Source: Bacteroidales bacterium (GTDB lineage: Bacteria > Bacteroidota > Bacteroidia > Bacteroidales > UBA932). Taken from it: 41,707 nucleotides of DNA. The notes beneath the pieces were generated by a model. The model worked only from the letters and a program-made list of their open reading frames with translations. It was not told where the DNA came from and did not search any database. The position numbers were made by a program, and so were the translations under genes. Below are positions 7,565 through 14,865 of this stretch, one piece after another. How positions within the stretch are numbered: the stretch's first letter is position 1; every line of letters starts with the position of its first letter. The DNA is taken from assembly GCA_012728975.1 (NCBI GenBank), contig JAAYDZ010000069.1:1-41707 (forward strand), written 5' to 3'.

Positions 7565-8460
7565 TGTTTCATCAGGTTTATAAATACATCTTCGATGGTT
7601 GGCTCCGTGGGTGTGATAGTGAGATTACTCAAAGTCCCCAATTGTTCTTTAAAACTATGCATATTAAAATTATCGTCTGCTACAAGGTGATGTGCTTGTC
7701 CAAATGGGTAGCACTCTACCACGCCCTCAGCCTGTCGGGCTGCTTCGAGTAGAGCAAACATATTATCGGCACGAATCTCAAATAGTCTGGAATCAAATTG
7801 TTTAATAATTCCTTGCGGAGTGTCTATTCCCAAAATCCGTCCTTCATTGCAGAGTGCTATACGGTCACAAAGGAAAGCCTCGTCCATATAGGGAGTGGAG
7901 ACCAGAATGGTAATTCCTTTTTCTTTAAGATTTTTTAACATATCCCAAAGCTCACTGCGCGATACGGCATCAATGCCTGTTGTAGGTTCGTCCAGGAAGA
8001 GTACACTCGGATGGTGAATCAAGGCACACGACAGAGCTAGTTTTTGTTTCATTCCACCTGACAGATTGTGCGCCTGGCGTTTGCGGAAAGGCTCAATTTG
8101 TTTGTAGATTGGAGCAACAAGATCGTATGAATCCTTTACTTTCACACCAAATATTGCAGCAAAAAAAGTAAGATTTTCTTCTACCGTCAGATCAGGGTAA
8201 AGTGAAAATCTACCGGGCATATAACCCACCCGCGAGCGTATTTTACGGTAGTCTTTTATAATGTCCAGACCATCCACTGCGGCACTGCCTTCATCCGGAT
8301 TGATTAATGTAGTGAGTAAGCGGAAAAGTGTGGTCTTGCCTGCACCATCCGGGCCTATAAGACCGAACAATTCACTCCGCTTTACCGAAAAGGAGATCGA
8401 GTCCAGAGCCTTGACTTTTCCGTAGCTCTTTGAGAGATTATTTACCTCTATGACATTCAT
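7561..8460 (-). CDS. ABC transporter ATP-binding protein (YbhF N-terminal-half-like; canonical signature, altered H-loop)
   Basis: This 299-residue ATPase has Walker A GPDGAGKT (36-43), signature LSGGMKQ (133-139) and Walker B VLFLDEP (153-159). The switch-loop position that is normally histidine is proline (P190, in VSTPYMDEA). About 80 extra C-terminal residues follow the ATPase core, ending in EPTIEDVFINLM, a motif common in drug-type ABC-2 ATPases. It starts 1 bp after the fusion-protein gene and overlaps the next ATPase by 4 bp. With the second ATPase it should power the two permeases at the inner membrane. Confidence 0.93.
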   Translation of the reverse strand: MNVIEVNNLSKSYGKVKALDSISFSVKRSELFGLIGPDGAGKTTLFRLLTTLINPDEGSAAVDGLDIIKDYRKIRSRVGYMPGRFSLYPDLTVEENLTFFAAIFGVKVKDSYDLVAPIYKQIEPFRKRQAHNLSGGMKQKLALSCALIHHPSVLFLDEPTTGIDAVSRSELWDMLKNLKEKGITILVSTPYMDEAFLCDRIALCNEGRILGIDTPQGIIKQFDSRLFEIRADNMFALLEAARQAEGVVECYPFGQAHHLVADDNFNMHSFKEQLGTLSNLTITPTEPTIEDVFINLMKQ

Positions 8461-8461
8461 A

Positions 8462-9349
8462 CTACAGTGTTACGTTGCCTGATAATCCGATTTTAAGTCG
8501 GCCATCATTTTCTACGGCAATTTTTACCGCATAGACCAGGTTAGCGCGTGAATCTTCGGTTTGTATGGTTTTGGGTGTAAATTCACTTTCGGAAGAAATC
8601 CATGTGATGTGACCCACGTAGTCGTAGAGTTCCGTGCCGCCAAAATCAGCTGTAACTGTCACCTCGTCACCAAGTTTTAGATTAGCAAGTTGATTGGAAG
8701 TGAAATAGGCACGAAGATAAATTTTGTCAAGGTTGGCAATTTTCATCAGGGGGCTGCCCATAGTTGCAAGCTCTCCTGCTTCTGCATATTTTACCAGAAC
8801 GATGCCATCAATAGGGGAGATTATACTGCATTTTGAGATTCGGTCTGCCAAAGCCTCCATTTGTACTTCAAGAGCCTCCGCATTATTATTGATGGTAGCG
8901 GTGCTTTTGTCAAGAGTAGAGAGCGCTGCAGAAAGCTGACTTTTGAGAATACGTATATGCGCCTCAATGTCGTCATATTGTTTTTGGGTAGCGGCACCAT
9001 CGTTTAGCATATTTTTTACACGTCTCAGTTCACTTTTTTGTTTGTCTATCTGCTCACGCAGCGAGGCAACTTGTGCCTTTGTATCCGGACGGCTATCCAA
9101 TAGTGCTGAAAGTTGTGCCGACAACTGCTTGTGCTGAAGATAAAGTTGCAGACTATCAATTTTACCCACCACTATACCCGCCTTGACTGGCATTCCCTCT
9201 TCAACATCAAAACTCAGGATGCGTCCTGCAGCCTCCGATGAGACTACCACTTCGGTGGCTTCAAAAGTGCCCTGTGCATCATATTTTCCATTATTGCCGC
9301 ATGATGATACGGTAAGTATGATAATGGCGATGTAGATGATTCGTTTCAT
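8462..9349 (-). CDS. HlyD-family periplasmic adaptor (membrane fusion lipoprotein, YbhG-like)
   Basis: The 295-residue protein starts with a lipoprotein signal (LTVSSC, Cys17). The biotinyl-lipoyl half motifs (VSSEAAGRILSFDVEEGMPV and IISPIDGIVLVKYAEAGE) flank a long helical coiled coil at about 65-165, rich in Gln, Lys and Leu. This is the classical adaptor fold that bridges an inner-membrane ABC pump and an outer-membrane TolC channel. It lies between the tolC-like and ATPase genes with gaps of 6 and 1 bp. The lipid anchor suggests it sits at the periplasmic face of the inner membrane. It corresponds in position to YbhG of E. coli. Confidence 0.93.
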   Translation of the reverse strand: MKRIIYIAIIILTVSSCGNNGKYDAQGTFEATEVVVSSEAAGRILSFDVEEGMPVKAGIVVGKIDSLQLYLQHKQLSAQLSALLDSRPDTKAQVASLREQIDKQKSELRRVKNMLNDGAATQKQYDDIEAHIRILKSQLSAALSTLDKSTATINNNAEALEVQMEALADRISKCSIISPIDGIVLVKYAEAGELATMGSPLMKIANLDKIYLRAYFTSNQLANLKLGDEVTVTADFGGTELYDYVGHITWISSESEFTPKTIQTEDSRANLVYAVKIAVENDGRLKIGLSGNVTL

Positions 9350-9355
9350 GTGTTT

Positions 9356-10639
9356 TTATTCGTTTAATGTATGTTTTAATCTGTAAATTGCTTGTAGCAG
9401 CTCTATCTCATGGATGTTGCAATTGAGTATTGCCGTAGTTTCGTCGCCAATTTTACGCAGCAAATCAGTAGCATCGATAACTCCGTTTTGAAGTTTTGAT
9501 TCTGCCGCAATACGTACGGAACGCCGTAATTCTACAATACGGGCATCATTTTCAATTGCCTTGCGAAGTCGTGTGATCTCTCCATCTTCCTGCGTGGTAA
9601 GCATTTGAGTGTTAAACTGCAACAAGTCGCGTTGAACAGCTATCTGTTGTTGGGCAATATCTATTTTTTTAAGATTGTTGTTTCTGGTGTAGAATGCACT
9701 TATATCCCATGACATACGAACACCTACAATAGCATTGAAAGTTAAATCCGGTGAAGTCATACTCTTAAAAATGTCCATACCGGGATAGCCATAATAGCCT
9801 TGTGCAAAGAGACCTAAACGGGGCCTGACAGAGGAGTTGATGGCCATTTTTTGAGCGGCTAATCTATTTTCTTGTGCCTCAAGCAAGGCAAATTCGGGAC
9901 GTGACGAAGTATAACTATGAATAACTTTTTCAACGGGTCTTTCCAATTTATCGGAAGTTAGCGGCTGACCGATGAAAATCTCCAACATACGGCGATAACT
10001 CGCAAGGGATGATTCCACCACACCTAACTGCTGCTGCGCGGTAAGCAGTTCAGCTTCTATCATATCAACATCAGATTGCAATGCCACCCCGTTTTTAAGA
10101 TATGTGCGCATGCGTGTCAGATTACTATTAAGTACATCAATCATCGCTTTGGTCTGCTCCACGCGTTCATCCAGCAGTAAAATTCCGAAGTATAGGCCAT
10201 CCACCCTCGCCTGCAGGTCATAAAGTGATACATCAACACGACTGCGCTGCTCAGCCGCCTCTGCTCTGGCGATAGCTCTGCTGGCTTTTGAGTAACCGCC
10301 ATCCCAAATAGTTTGACTGATATCAATTGCAACCTTATATTGGTCCTTGTTGATTTCCGTCATTTCAACATCATCATCCTGCATCTTCATTAATGTTTCA
10401 AAGGCTTCGGGGAAGGTAGGAGTAGCAGACTGATATGTCGCCTGTCCCGATATGGCAAATTGTGGTATCCAGGCTTTCGCCGCATTGGATAAATTGAACT
10501 GTTCCGTTTTAGCAACAAGGTTATATTGCCGAATCTCGGGGTAGTGTTCCCGGGCAAGACGGCGACATTCATCAAGTGATTGAGCTTTAACACTTAAGGT
10601 CAACAGAATAAGTATAAAAGATATGGCAAGTCGTCTCAT
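9356..10639 (-). CDS. TolC-family outer membrane efflux channel
   Basis: The 427-residue protein has a cleavable signal peptide (about 1-19, ending VKAQS). Two related halves follow with long amphipathic helices typical of the OEP domain, for example the alternating helical stretch at about 140-215 and its counterpart at about 330-420. It forms the trimeric channel through the outer membrane. It is encoded between the TetR regulator (1 bp away) and the adaptor, so the operon carries a full tripartite pump. E. coli ybhGFSR lacks a dedicated TolC gene. No defects were seen. Confidence 0.9.
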   Translation of the reverse strand: MRRLAISFILILLTLSVKAQSLDECRRLAREHYPEIRQYNLVAKTEQFNLSNAAKAWIPQFAISGQATYQSATPTFPEAFETLMKMQDDDVEMTEINKDQYKVAIDISQTIWDGGYSKASRAIARAEAAEQRSRVDVSLYDLQARVDGLYFGILLLDERVEQTKAMIDVLNSNLTRMRTYLKNGVALQSDVDMIEAELLTAQQQLGVVESSLASYRRMLEIFIGQPLTSDKLERPVEKVIHSYTSSRPEFALLEAQENRLAAQKMAINSSVRPRLGLFAQGYYGYPGMDIFKSMTSPDLTFNAIVGVRMSWDISAFYTRNNNLKKIDIAQQQIAVQRDLLQFNTQMLTTQEDGEITRLRKAIENDARIVELRRSVRIAAESKLQNGVIDATDLLRKIGDETTAILNCNIHEIELLQAIYRLKHTLNE

Positions 10640-10640
10640 A

Positions 10641-11267
10641 TTAGTGTTTTATTATACGCCTCATTATTAATTCTATGTTTTCTGCTTTTCGCTCTTCAAG
10701 GAATATCTCTCTGTCTGCAATTATGGTGCCCATAACAGGCTCTATAAAGTGATAAGCCACGAATGGGAAAATATTTAGCGACATGATCGATATTATTAAC
10801 ATTGGGATATCTATTTTTTCAATTTCACCACGTTCTGCTGCTGCATCTGCCTCACTTTGAAGGTCGGCAAAGAACTCCCTGATAAAACTCGCCACCCGCT
10901 CATATAACAAACTATAAAGTTCAGGACGGGAAATAATCTCATTCAGAAAAAATCGCGGTAATAGGGGATTGGCTACCATATGGTCAAAATGTGATGCTAT
11001 GCCATCTTTTAGCCGCTCAACAAGTGGCATATTGGGATCTCCCATTGCAGCAAGCATGGTTTCTTTAACCGTATTAATGGTTTTCGCTAAGATACACTCA
11101 AAGAGTTGTCTCTTGGTACGATAGTAGTAATGTAGCATTGCATGCGTAACGCCCGCCTTTTGTGCAATGCTGATTGTCCGTGCACCATCATATCCTTTTG
11201 TCAAAAATTCCTGTTCAGCAGCTTCCAATATCAGTTGTTCACTGCTGATTTTGTCTATCTCAGTCAT
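10641..11267 (-). CDS. TetR-family transcriptional regulator of the efflux operon
   Basis: This 208-residue protein has a TetR N-terminal helix-turn-helix: residues about 12-55 include EQEFLTKGYDGARTISIAQK followed by AGVTHAMLHYYYRTKRQLFE. The rest is a variable, helical ligand-binding domain. It is the first gene of the operon, 1 bp before tolC, so it very likely represses its own promoter and thus the pump until a substrate binds. Two near-palindromic 10-bp repeats between the promoter -7 element and the start codon are good operator candidates. The position matches CecR (YbiH) upstream of ybhGFSR in enterobacteria. Confidence 0.9.
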   Translation of the reverse strand: MTEIDKISSEQLILEAAEQEFLTKGYDGARTISIAQKAGVTHAMLHYYYRTKRQLFECILAKTINTVKETMLAAMGDPNMPLVERLKDGIASHFDHMVANPLLPRFFLNEIISRPELYSLLYERVASFIREFFADLQSEADAAAERGEIEKIDIPMLIISIMSLNIFPFVAYHFIEPVMGTIIADREIFLEERKAENIELIMRRIIKH

Positions 11268-11292
11268 GATTTGTAGCTAATTATAGTTATTA

Positions 11293-11315
11293 ACAATTTT
11301 GTCAAACAATTTTGT
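11293..11315 (-). promoter_or_regulatory. Candidate TetR operator pair (2 x ACAATTTTGT)
   Basis: Two identical copies of ACAATTTTGT, at 11293-11302 and 11306-11315, are spaced 13 bp start to start. Each has ACAA/TTGT inverted arms. They lie just downstream of the -7 element, across the expected transcription start, where a bound repressor would block initiation. Confidence 0.55.
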
Positions 11316-11320
11316 TGGCG

Positions 11321-11328
11321 CAAAAGTA
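11321..11328 (-). promoter_or_regulatory. Putative -7 element (TACTTTTG) of the TetR-efflux operon
   Basis: The minus strand reads TACTTTTG, matching TAnnTTTG, with a TTG 16 bp further upstream as a possible -33 element. The transcription start would be near 11314, leaving a leader of about 45 nt that contains the paired operator-like repeats. Confidence 0.6.
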
Positions 11329-11406
11329 AAAGAATAATCCGGAACAAGAAAAAAAAATCACTATTTCAATTGGAGAGCAAAAAAGTGATAACCTATAAGG
11401 GGTTTT

Positions 11407-12408
11407 CTAAATATTGCGTAAATAGGGGGCGATATGCTCCCTTATTTCTATTTTGGCGGCTTTCCAGCGAGGAATATCAATCTTTGGTCCGATGACTTCT
11501 ACTACTTTAGCTGAAATAATAGAACCTACTTCGCCGCAAATTTTCAACGGCATCCCCAGAGAATGGGCATAAAGAAATCCTGCAGCATAAATATCACCGG
11601 CACCTGTAGCGTCTATTGTGTTCGCAGGCCAGGCTTCAATATAGTGATACTCTTCTCCCTGACGCAACATCGAGCCATCTTTTCCAATCTTCACCACTGC
11701 AATATCACATAATTCGGCAATGACATCAAGCGCCTGAAGAGGCTCCAGACCGGTAAATGAGGTAGCCTCTGTCTCGTTTGCAAAAATTATGTTGATATAA
11801 TTTTTGACAATATCGTGTAAGAATGCGTTGTTGGACTCCACGACATTGTAACTGGCCATATCCAGGCAAATGATCATGCCCTTCTCTTTGCCGATCTCCA
11901 CGGCACGGCGGATCAGACGCTGATTCTGCACCAGATAACCCTCAAGGTAGAGATAATCGTATTCATCAAAATAATCGGGTTTGAGATCTTCGGGCTCCAG
12001 TTGGAGTGCAGCACCGAGATAGGTAGCGAAGGTTCTGTCAGCGTTGGGAGCGGTAATGAATACCATGGCACGGCCTGAAGCGGCAGTGCCTTTGAGCAGG
12101 TTTGATCGGATACCGTTCTGCACCTGTTCTGCTTTAAAGAGCGATCCCAACTCGTCGTCGCCCACCTTGCCTATGAATCCTGCCGGCATACCGAAGATGG
12201 CGGCTCCGGAGATGGTGTTGGCGGCGGAACCTCCTGCCACATACTGGACTCCGATCTGTTTGAGGCTTTCCCAGATTATATTGCCTGTCTTCGCATCGAC
12301 GTGCTGCATACTGCCTTCGGGGAGATTGAATTTGGTGAGAAGTGTATTATCGGGGAGGATTGCGAGGATGTCGGTCAGAGCATTGCCTATGCCAAGTATG
12401 GATTTCAT
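11407..12408 (-). CDS. PfkB-family sugar/nucleoside kinase, adenosine-kinase-like
   Basis: This 333-residue ribokinase-fold enzyme begins MKSILGIGNALTDILAIL. Its two PfkB signatures are AGGSAANT (58-65), which shapes the substrate pocket, and DATGAGD (266-272), with D272 as catalytic base and the GAGD anion hole for ATP. Relatives in Bacteroidetes are annotated as adenosine kinase or PfkB carbohydrate kinase; I cannot fix the substrate from sequence. The frame is open to 12441, but that stretch overlaps a TATGTTTG promoter element (12439-12446), so the ATG at 12408 is the likely start. It is divergent from the flippase-like gene. Confidence 0.88.
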   Translation of the reverse strand: MKSILGIGNALTDILAILPDNTLLTKFNLPEGSMQHVDAKTGNIIWESLKQIGVQYVAGGSAANTISGAAIFGMPAGFIGKVGDDELGSLFKAEQVQNGIRSNLLKGTAASGRAMVFITAPNADRTFATYLGAALQLEPEDLKPDYFDEYDYLYLEGYLVQNQRLIRRAVEIGKEKGMIICLDMASYNVVESNNAFLHDIVKNYINIIFANETEATSFTGLEPLQALDVIAELCDIAVVKIGKDGSMLRQGEEYHYIEAWPANTIDATGAGDIYAAGFLYAHSLGMPLKICGEVGSIISAKVVEVIGPKIDIPRWKAAKIEIREHIAPYLRNI

Positions 12409-12430
12409 CTGAATGGTGTTATTCTGTTTG

Positions 12431-12464
12431 TTTGGCTGCAAACATAAGAATTTTTGTACTTTTG
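12431..12464 (+). promoter_or_regulatory. Putative promoter of the flippase-like gene (-33 TTTG, -7 TACTTTTG)
   Basis: TTTG at 12431-12434 and TACTTTTG at 12457-12464 are separated by 22 bp, near the Bacteroidetes spacing. The -33 element overlaps the divergent kinase promoter. Confidence 0.55.
12439..12446 (-). promoter_or_regulatory. Putative -7 element (TATGTTTG) of the PfkB-kinase gene
   Basis: TATGTTTG on the minus strand matches TAnnTTTG and lies about 31 bp before the ATG at 12408. This supports that start over the upstream in-frame ATG at 12441. Confidence 0.5.
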
Positions 12465-12484
12465 TGCTACAAATCGATATTAAG

Positions 12485-13528
12485 ATGAATAAAGTAAAGA
12501 AGAAGGTTAAGATAAAAGATGTGATAAAGTATCTGCTGATGCTGGCTCTGGCGGTTGTCCTGCTCTATTTTGCCTTCCGTGATATAAGCTGGAACGATTT
12601 TATGGAGGGGTTGCGCAGCTGTAATTACTGGTGGATACTTCTCTCCATGGTTATTTCCTGGCTTGTTGTAATTCTCAGGGGTTGGAGATGGCGTCTGATG
12701 ATGCGTCCGCTTAGCAAAGAGATTACCCGTCTGGAGGCCTATGATGCATACAATATCTGTTATCTGGCCAATCTGGTGCTGCCTCGTTCCGGTGAGGTGG
12801 TTAGGTGTGGTCTGATCGCTAACAGCGGAAAAGCCTCCTTTGAGGGGGTTCTTGGTACTGTGGTACTTGAAAGGATATGGGATTTGATCTGTGTGGTGCT
12901 TGTCACTCTACCTCTCTTCTTTTTCGGTACGTTCAAAGATTTCCTCATAGAGAAAATGTGGAATCCGATGGTGGAATCACTTCCCTTCAAGACGGTCTGG
13001 CTCGTTATCGGCATAATCCTTTTTATAGTAGCAATTGTGCTGATATTTCGTATTTACCGCAAAAAGATTGCAGCCACGCGTTTCGGTGCAAAGGTCATAA
13101 AGGTTTGGAAGGGCCTTGTGGAGGGTGTAAAGGCCGGTTTTAGGATGGAACATAAATGGGCATTCTTCAGCTATACTGCTCTTATTTGGATAGGATACTG
13201 GGCAATGAGCCTCTTTACGCTTTATGCATTTCCTGCAGCTGCCGGTTTGAATCTTTGGGATGCCCTCTTTTTGATGGTTGTGGGCTCATTAGGATGGATT
13301 GTACCGGTACAGGGCGGTTTCGGTGCCTATCATTTTATAGTCGCGATGACACTTGTTCCTGTATATGGGTTTACACAATCGGATGGATTGATTTTTGCCA
13401 CCATTTCTCATGAGTCACAGGTTGTTCAGATGCTTATTGTGGGTGCCATCTCCCTTATCACCTACGCCATTTACAGCAAAAAGTACAAGAAATCGGTGCA
13501 ATTGTCTGAAAATGACAATAGCATCTGA
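12485..13528 (+). CDS. Flippase-like membrane protein (lysylphosphatidylglycerol synthase TM-region / UPF0104 family)
   Basis: The 347-residue integral membrane protein has about eight hydrophobic helices. The family motif lies at about 92-130: LVLPRSGEVVRCGLIAN, then GVLGTVVLERIWDL. A second conserved patch GSLGWIVPVQGGFGAYHF is near residue 285. This family is the membrane half of MprF-like proteins without the synthase domain, and members are thought to move or transport lipids or lipid-linked compounds. The ATG at 12485 was chosen because the frame upstream runs through the promoter. It stands alone on the plus strand; no substrate can be inferred. Confidence 0.88.
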   Translation: MNKVKKKVKIKDVIKYLLMLALAVVLLYFAFRDISWNDFMEGLRSCNYWWILLSMVISWLVVILRGWRWRLMMRPLSKEITRLEAYDAYNICYLANLVLPRSGEVVRCGLIANSGKASFEGVLGTVVLERIWDLICVVLVTLPLFFFGTFKDFLIEKMWNPMVESLPFKTVWLVIGIILFIVAIVLIFRIYRKKIAATRFGAKVIKVWKGLVEGVKAGFRMEHKWAFFSYTALIWIGYWAMSLFTLYAFPAAAGLNLWDALFLMVVGSLGWIVPVQGGFGAYHFIVAMTLVPVYGFTQSDGLIFATISHESQVVQMLIVGAISLITYAIYSKKYKKSVQLSENDNSI

Positions 13529-13993
13529 TAATTAAGTGTGATAAAACTCTCTTTTAGACGCCCATTATTCTATTTCTGAGCAAAAATAGCGGATTAAGAA
13601 TGTGCAATTTTCCGCCAATTTTATGCAAAAGCACGCTTTTCTCTACTCTATTTTGTTTAAAAAAGAAGATTTTCAAAATAGGAGAACTTACAAATTGAAA
13701 GTTTGCGAAAATAGATTGAAAAAGAATTATCATAAAATGGGATTTGCTTATAACAAACTGGAAGTCAGATTATTATAGTGAGCGTTCTTTTATGATCGGT
13801 TGGTGTCACTCTTCAGGCGATCTACCACTCTATTTTGTTAAAAACCTTTTTAGAGTTGCAAAATGAAATTTTAAACCCACCTCGTTTTGTATAATTTATA
13901 ACCTGTTGTAAATCAATGTCTTAAAAGTTAATTATCTTATTTGTAAAATTCAAAAGTACTCTAAAAGTCTCAATTTTTTCATTTTGTAAAAAG
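13529..13993. other. AT-rich non-coding stretch upstream of the pilus operon promoter
   Basis: No credible ORF or RNA gene was seen here. It holds a weak hairpin (CTATTT/AAATAG, 13570-13589) that may end the flippase transcript. It also has two direct copies of ACTCTATTTTGTT at 13645-13657 and 13827-13839, 182 bp apart. I saw no long inverted repeats of the kind that flank invertible promoters. Confidence 0.6.
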
Positions 13994-14022
13994 TTGTCAA
14001 TTATAAAAAATATATATTTTTG
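13994..14022 (+). promoter_or_regulatory. Putative promoter of the pilus operon (-33 GTTG, -7 TATTTTTG)
   Basis: TTG at 13994-13996 and TATTTTTG at 14015-14022 are separated by 18 bp and match the Bacteroidetes promoter pattern. The start would be near 14029, giving a leader of about 190 nt before the first pilus gene. Confidence 0.6.
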
Positions 14023-14028
14023 CCCTCC

Positions 14029-14218
14029 GTGCCCGCAGGGGGGAACTGCATCGCATTCAATACCAAGGACATTTTAAAAACAGCCTTTTCTGATGGACGC
14101 GATGCTAATTTTGCGTAAATGACGATATATGAACGAGGGTGTTGCAGGTGTAGAACCTGTAACGAAGGGGGAACGGCTTAAAAATTGTATGGAGGAAAAG
14201 CCTCGTTAGAGGTATTTT
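14029..14218 (+). promoter_or_regulatory. Structured 5' leader of the pilus operon (candidate cis-regulatory RNA)
   Basis: The leader has several pairings. GCATCGC (14048-14054) pairs with GCGATGC (14099-14105). GTTGCAGGT (14141-14149) pairs with ACCTGTAAC (14155-14163) around a 5-nt loop. GGCTT (14175-14179) pairs with AAGCC (14198-14202). AACGAGG (14132-14138) pairs with CCTCGTT (14201-14207), closing a junction around the inner helices. CCTC (14201-14204) can instead pair with GAGG (14209-14212), the ribosome site of the first pilus gene. Two mutually exclusive folds, one hiding the ribosome site, are therefore possible. I do not recognise it as a known riboswitch class. Confidence 0.45.
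14129..14209 (+). CDS. Possible 26-codon leader ORF
   Basis: ATG at 14129 opens a 26-codon frame starting MNEGVAGVEPV and ending MEEKPR. It stops at 14209, 9 nt before the first pilus gene's ATG, with its stop codon overlapping the GAGG ribosome site. It spans all helices of the 3' half of the leader, so its translation would open them. No strong ribosome site precedes it. An overlapping frame from 14119 is Cys-rich (20 codons) and equally unproven. It could be chance. Confidence 0.25.
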   Translation: MNEGVAGVEPVTKGERLKNCMEEKPR

Positions 14219-14860
14219 ATGAACACACAGAATATGAAACGAAAGTTATTCTTTTTTATCTTTTTCGCATTGCTGCTGAATGGAGCGCCCGCACTGACAG
14301 GGTCGCATAGTCTATCCGCCCAGAACTTTGCGCTAAAGACCAATTTGCTGTACGATGCTACGGCCACGGTCAATGCCGGGATGGAGTTTAAAATAGCACC
14401 TAAATGGACAATGGACATTTCAGGTAACTTCAATGCCTGGATGACCGCAAGTGATTCGGACCCGGCCACCATTGATCCTAAATGGAAACACTGGATGGTA
14501 CAGCCTGAAGCCAGATATTACTTCTGTAATCCCTTTAGCCGTCATTTCTTCGGCATTCATGCGCACACCGGTAATTTCAATGTTGGTGGTATGAATATTC
14601 CTATAAACCTTTTCGGAACGGATTTCAGGCAACTCAAGGAGCAGCGCTACCAGGGATGGTTTGTCGGAGGAGGAATTAGTTACGGCTATGTGATTGCGCT
14701 CGGTGTTCACTGGAATTTGGAATTTGTGCTTGGTGTAGGCTACTCCTATGTCGATTATGACAAATTTCTCTGTCCCGATTGTGGTAAGCAGGTCGGTAGC
14801 GGCACTCATCACTATGTCGGTCCCACCAAGGCTGCTATTTCACTTGCATACCTATTTTAA
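14219..14860 (+). CDS. DUF3575 outer-membrane protein, first gene of the pilus operon
   Basis: The 213-residue protein has a signal peptide (about 6-35, ending SLSAQN) followed by alternating amphipathic strands (for example FALKTNLLYDATATVNAGME and WNLEFVLGVGYSYVDYD) and a terminal aromatic residue, consistent with a small outer-membrane beta-barrel. DUF3575 genes lie at the head of many Bacteroidales type V pilus loci. A CPDC pair near residue 185 is typical of the family and could form a disulfide. The ATG at 14219 follows a GAGG ribosome site; a second ATG at 14234 would give a tighter signal peptide. It is 5 bp from the next gene. The exact role, perhaps assembly or anchoring, is unknown. 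Confidence 0.85.
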   Translation: MNTQNMKRKLFFFIFFALLLNGAPALTGSHSLSAQNFALKTNLLYDATATVNAGMEFKIAPKWTMDISGNFNAWMTASDSDPATIDPKWKHWMVQPEARYYFCNPFSRHFFGIHAHTGNFNVGGMNIPINLFGTDFRQLKEQRYQGWFVGGGISYGYVIALGVHWNLEFVLGVGYSYVDYDKFLCPDCGKQVGSGTHHYVGPTKAAISLAYLF

Positions 14861-14865
14861 TTAAG

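Noticed and set aside
13529-14022. Invertible (phase-variable) promoter for the pilus operon
   Set aside because: I looked for inverted repeats flanking the promoter and found only direct repeats and weak short stems. No invertase gene lies in the window.
14119-14181. 20-codon Cys-rich frame in the pilus leader as an alternative leader peptide
   Set aside because: It overlaps the 26-codon frame in another register, has no ribosome site, and ends far from the first pilus gene; kept only as a remark.
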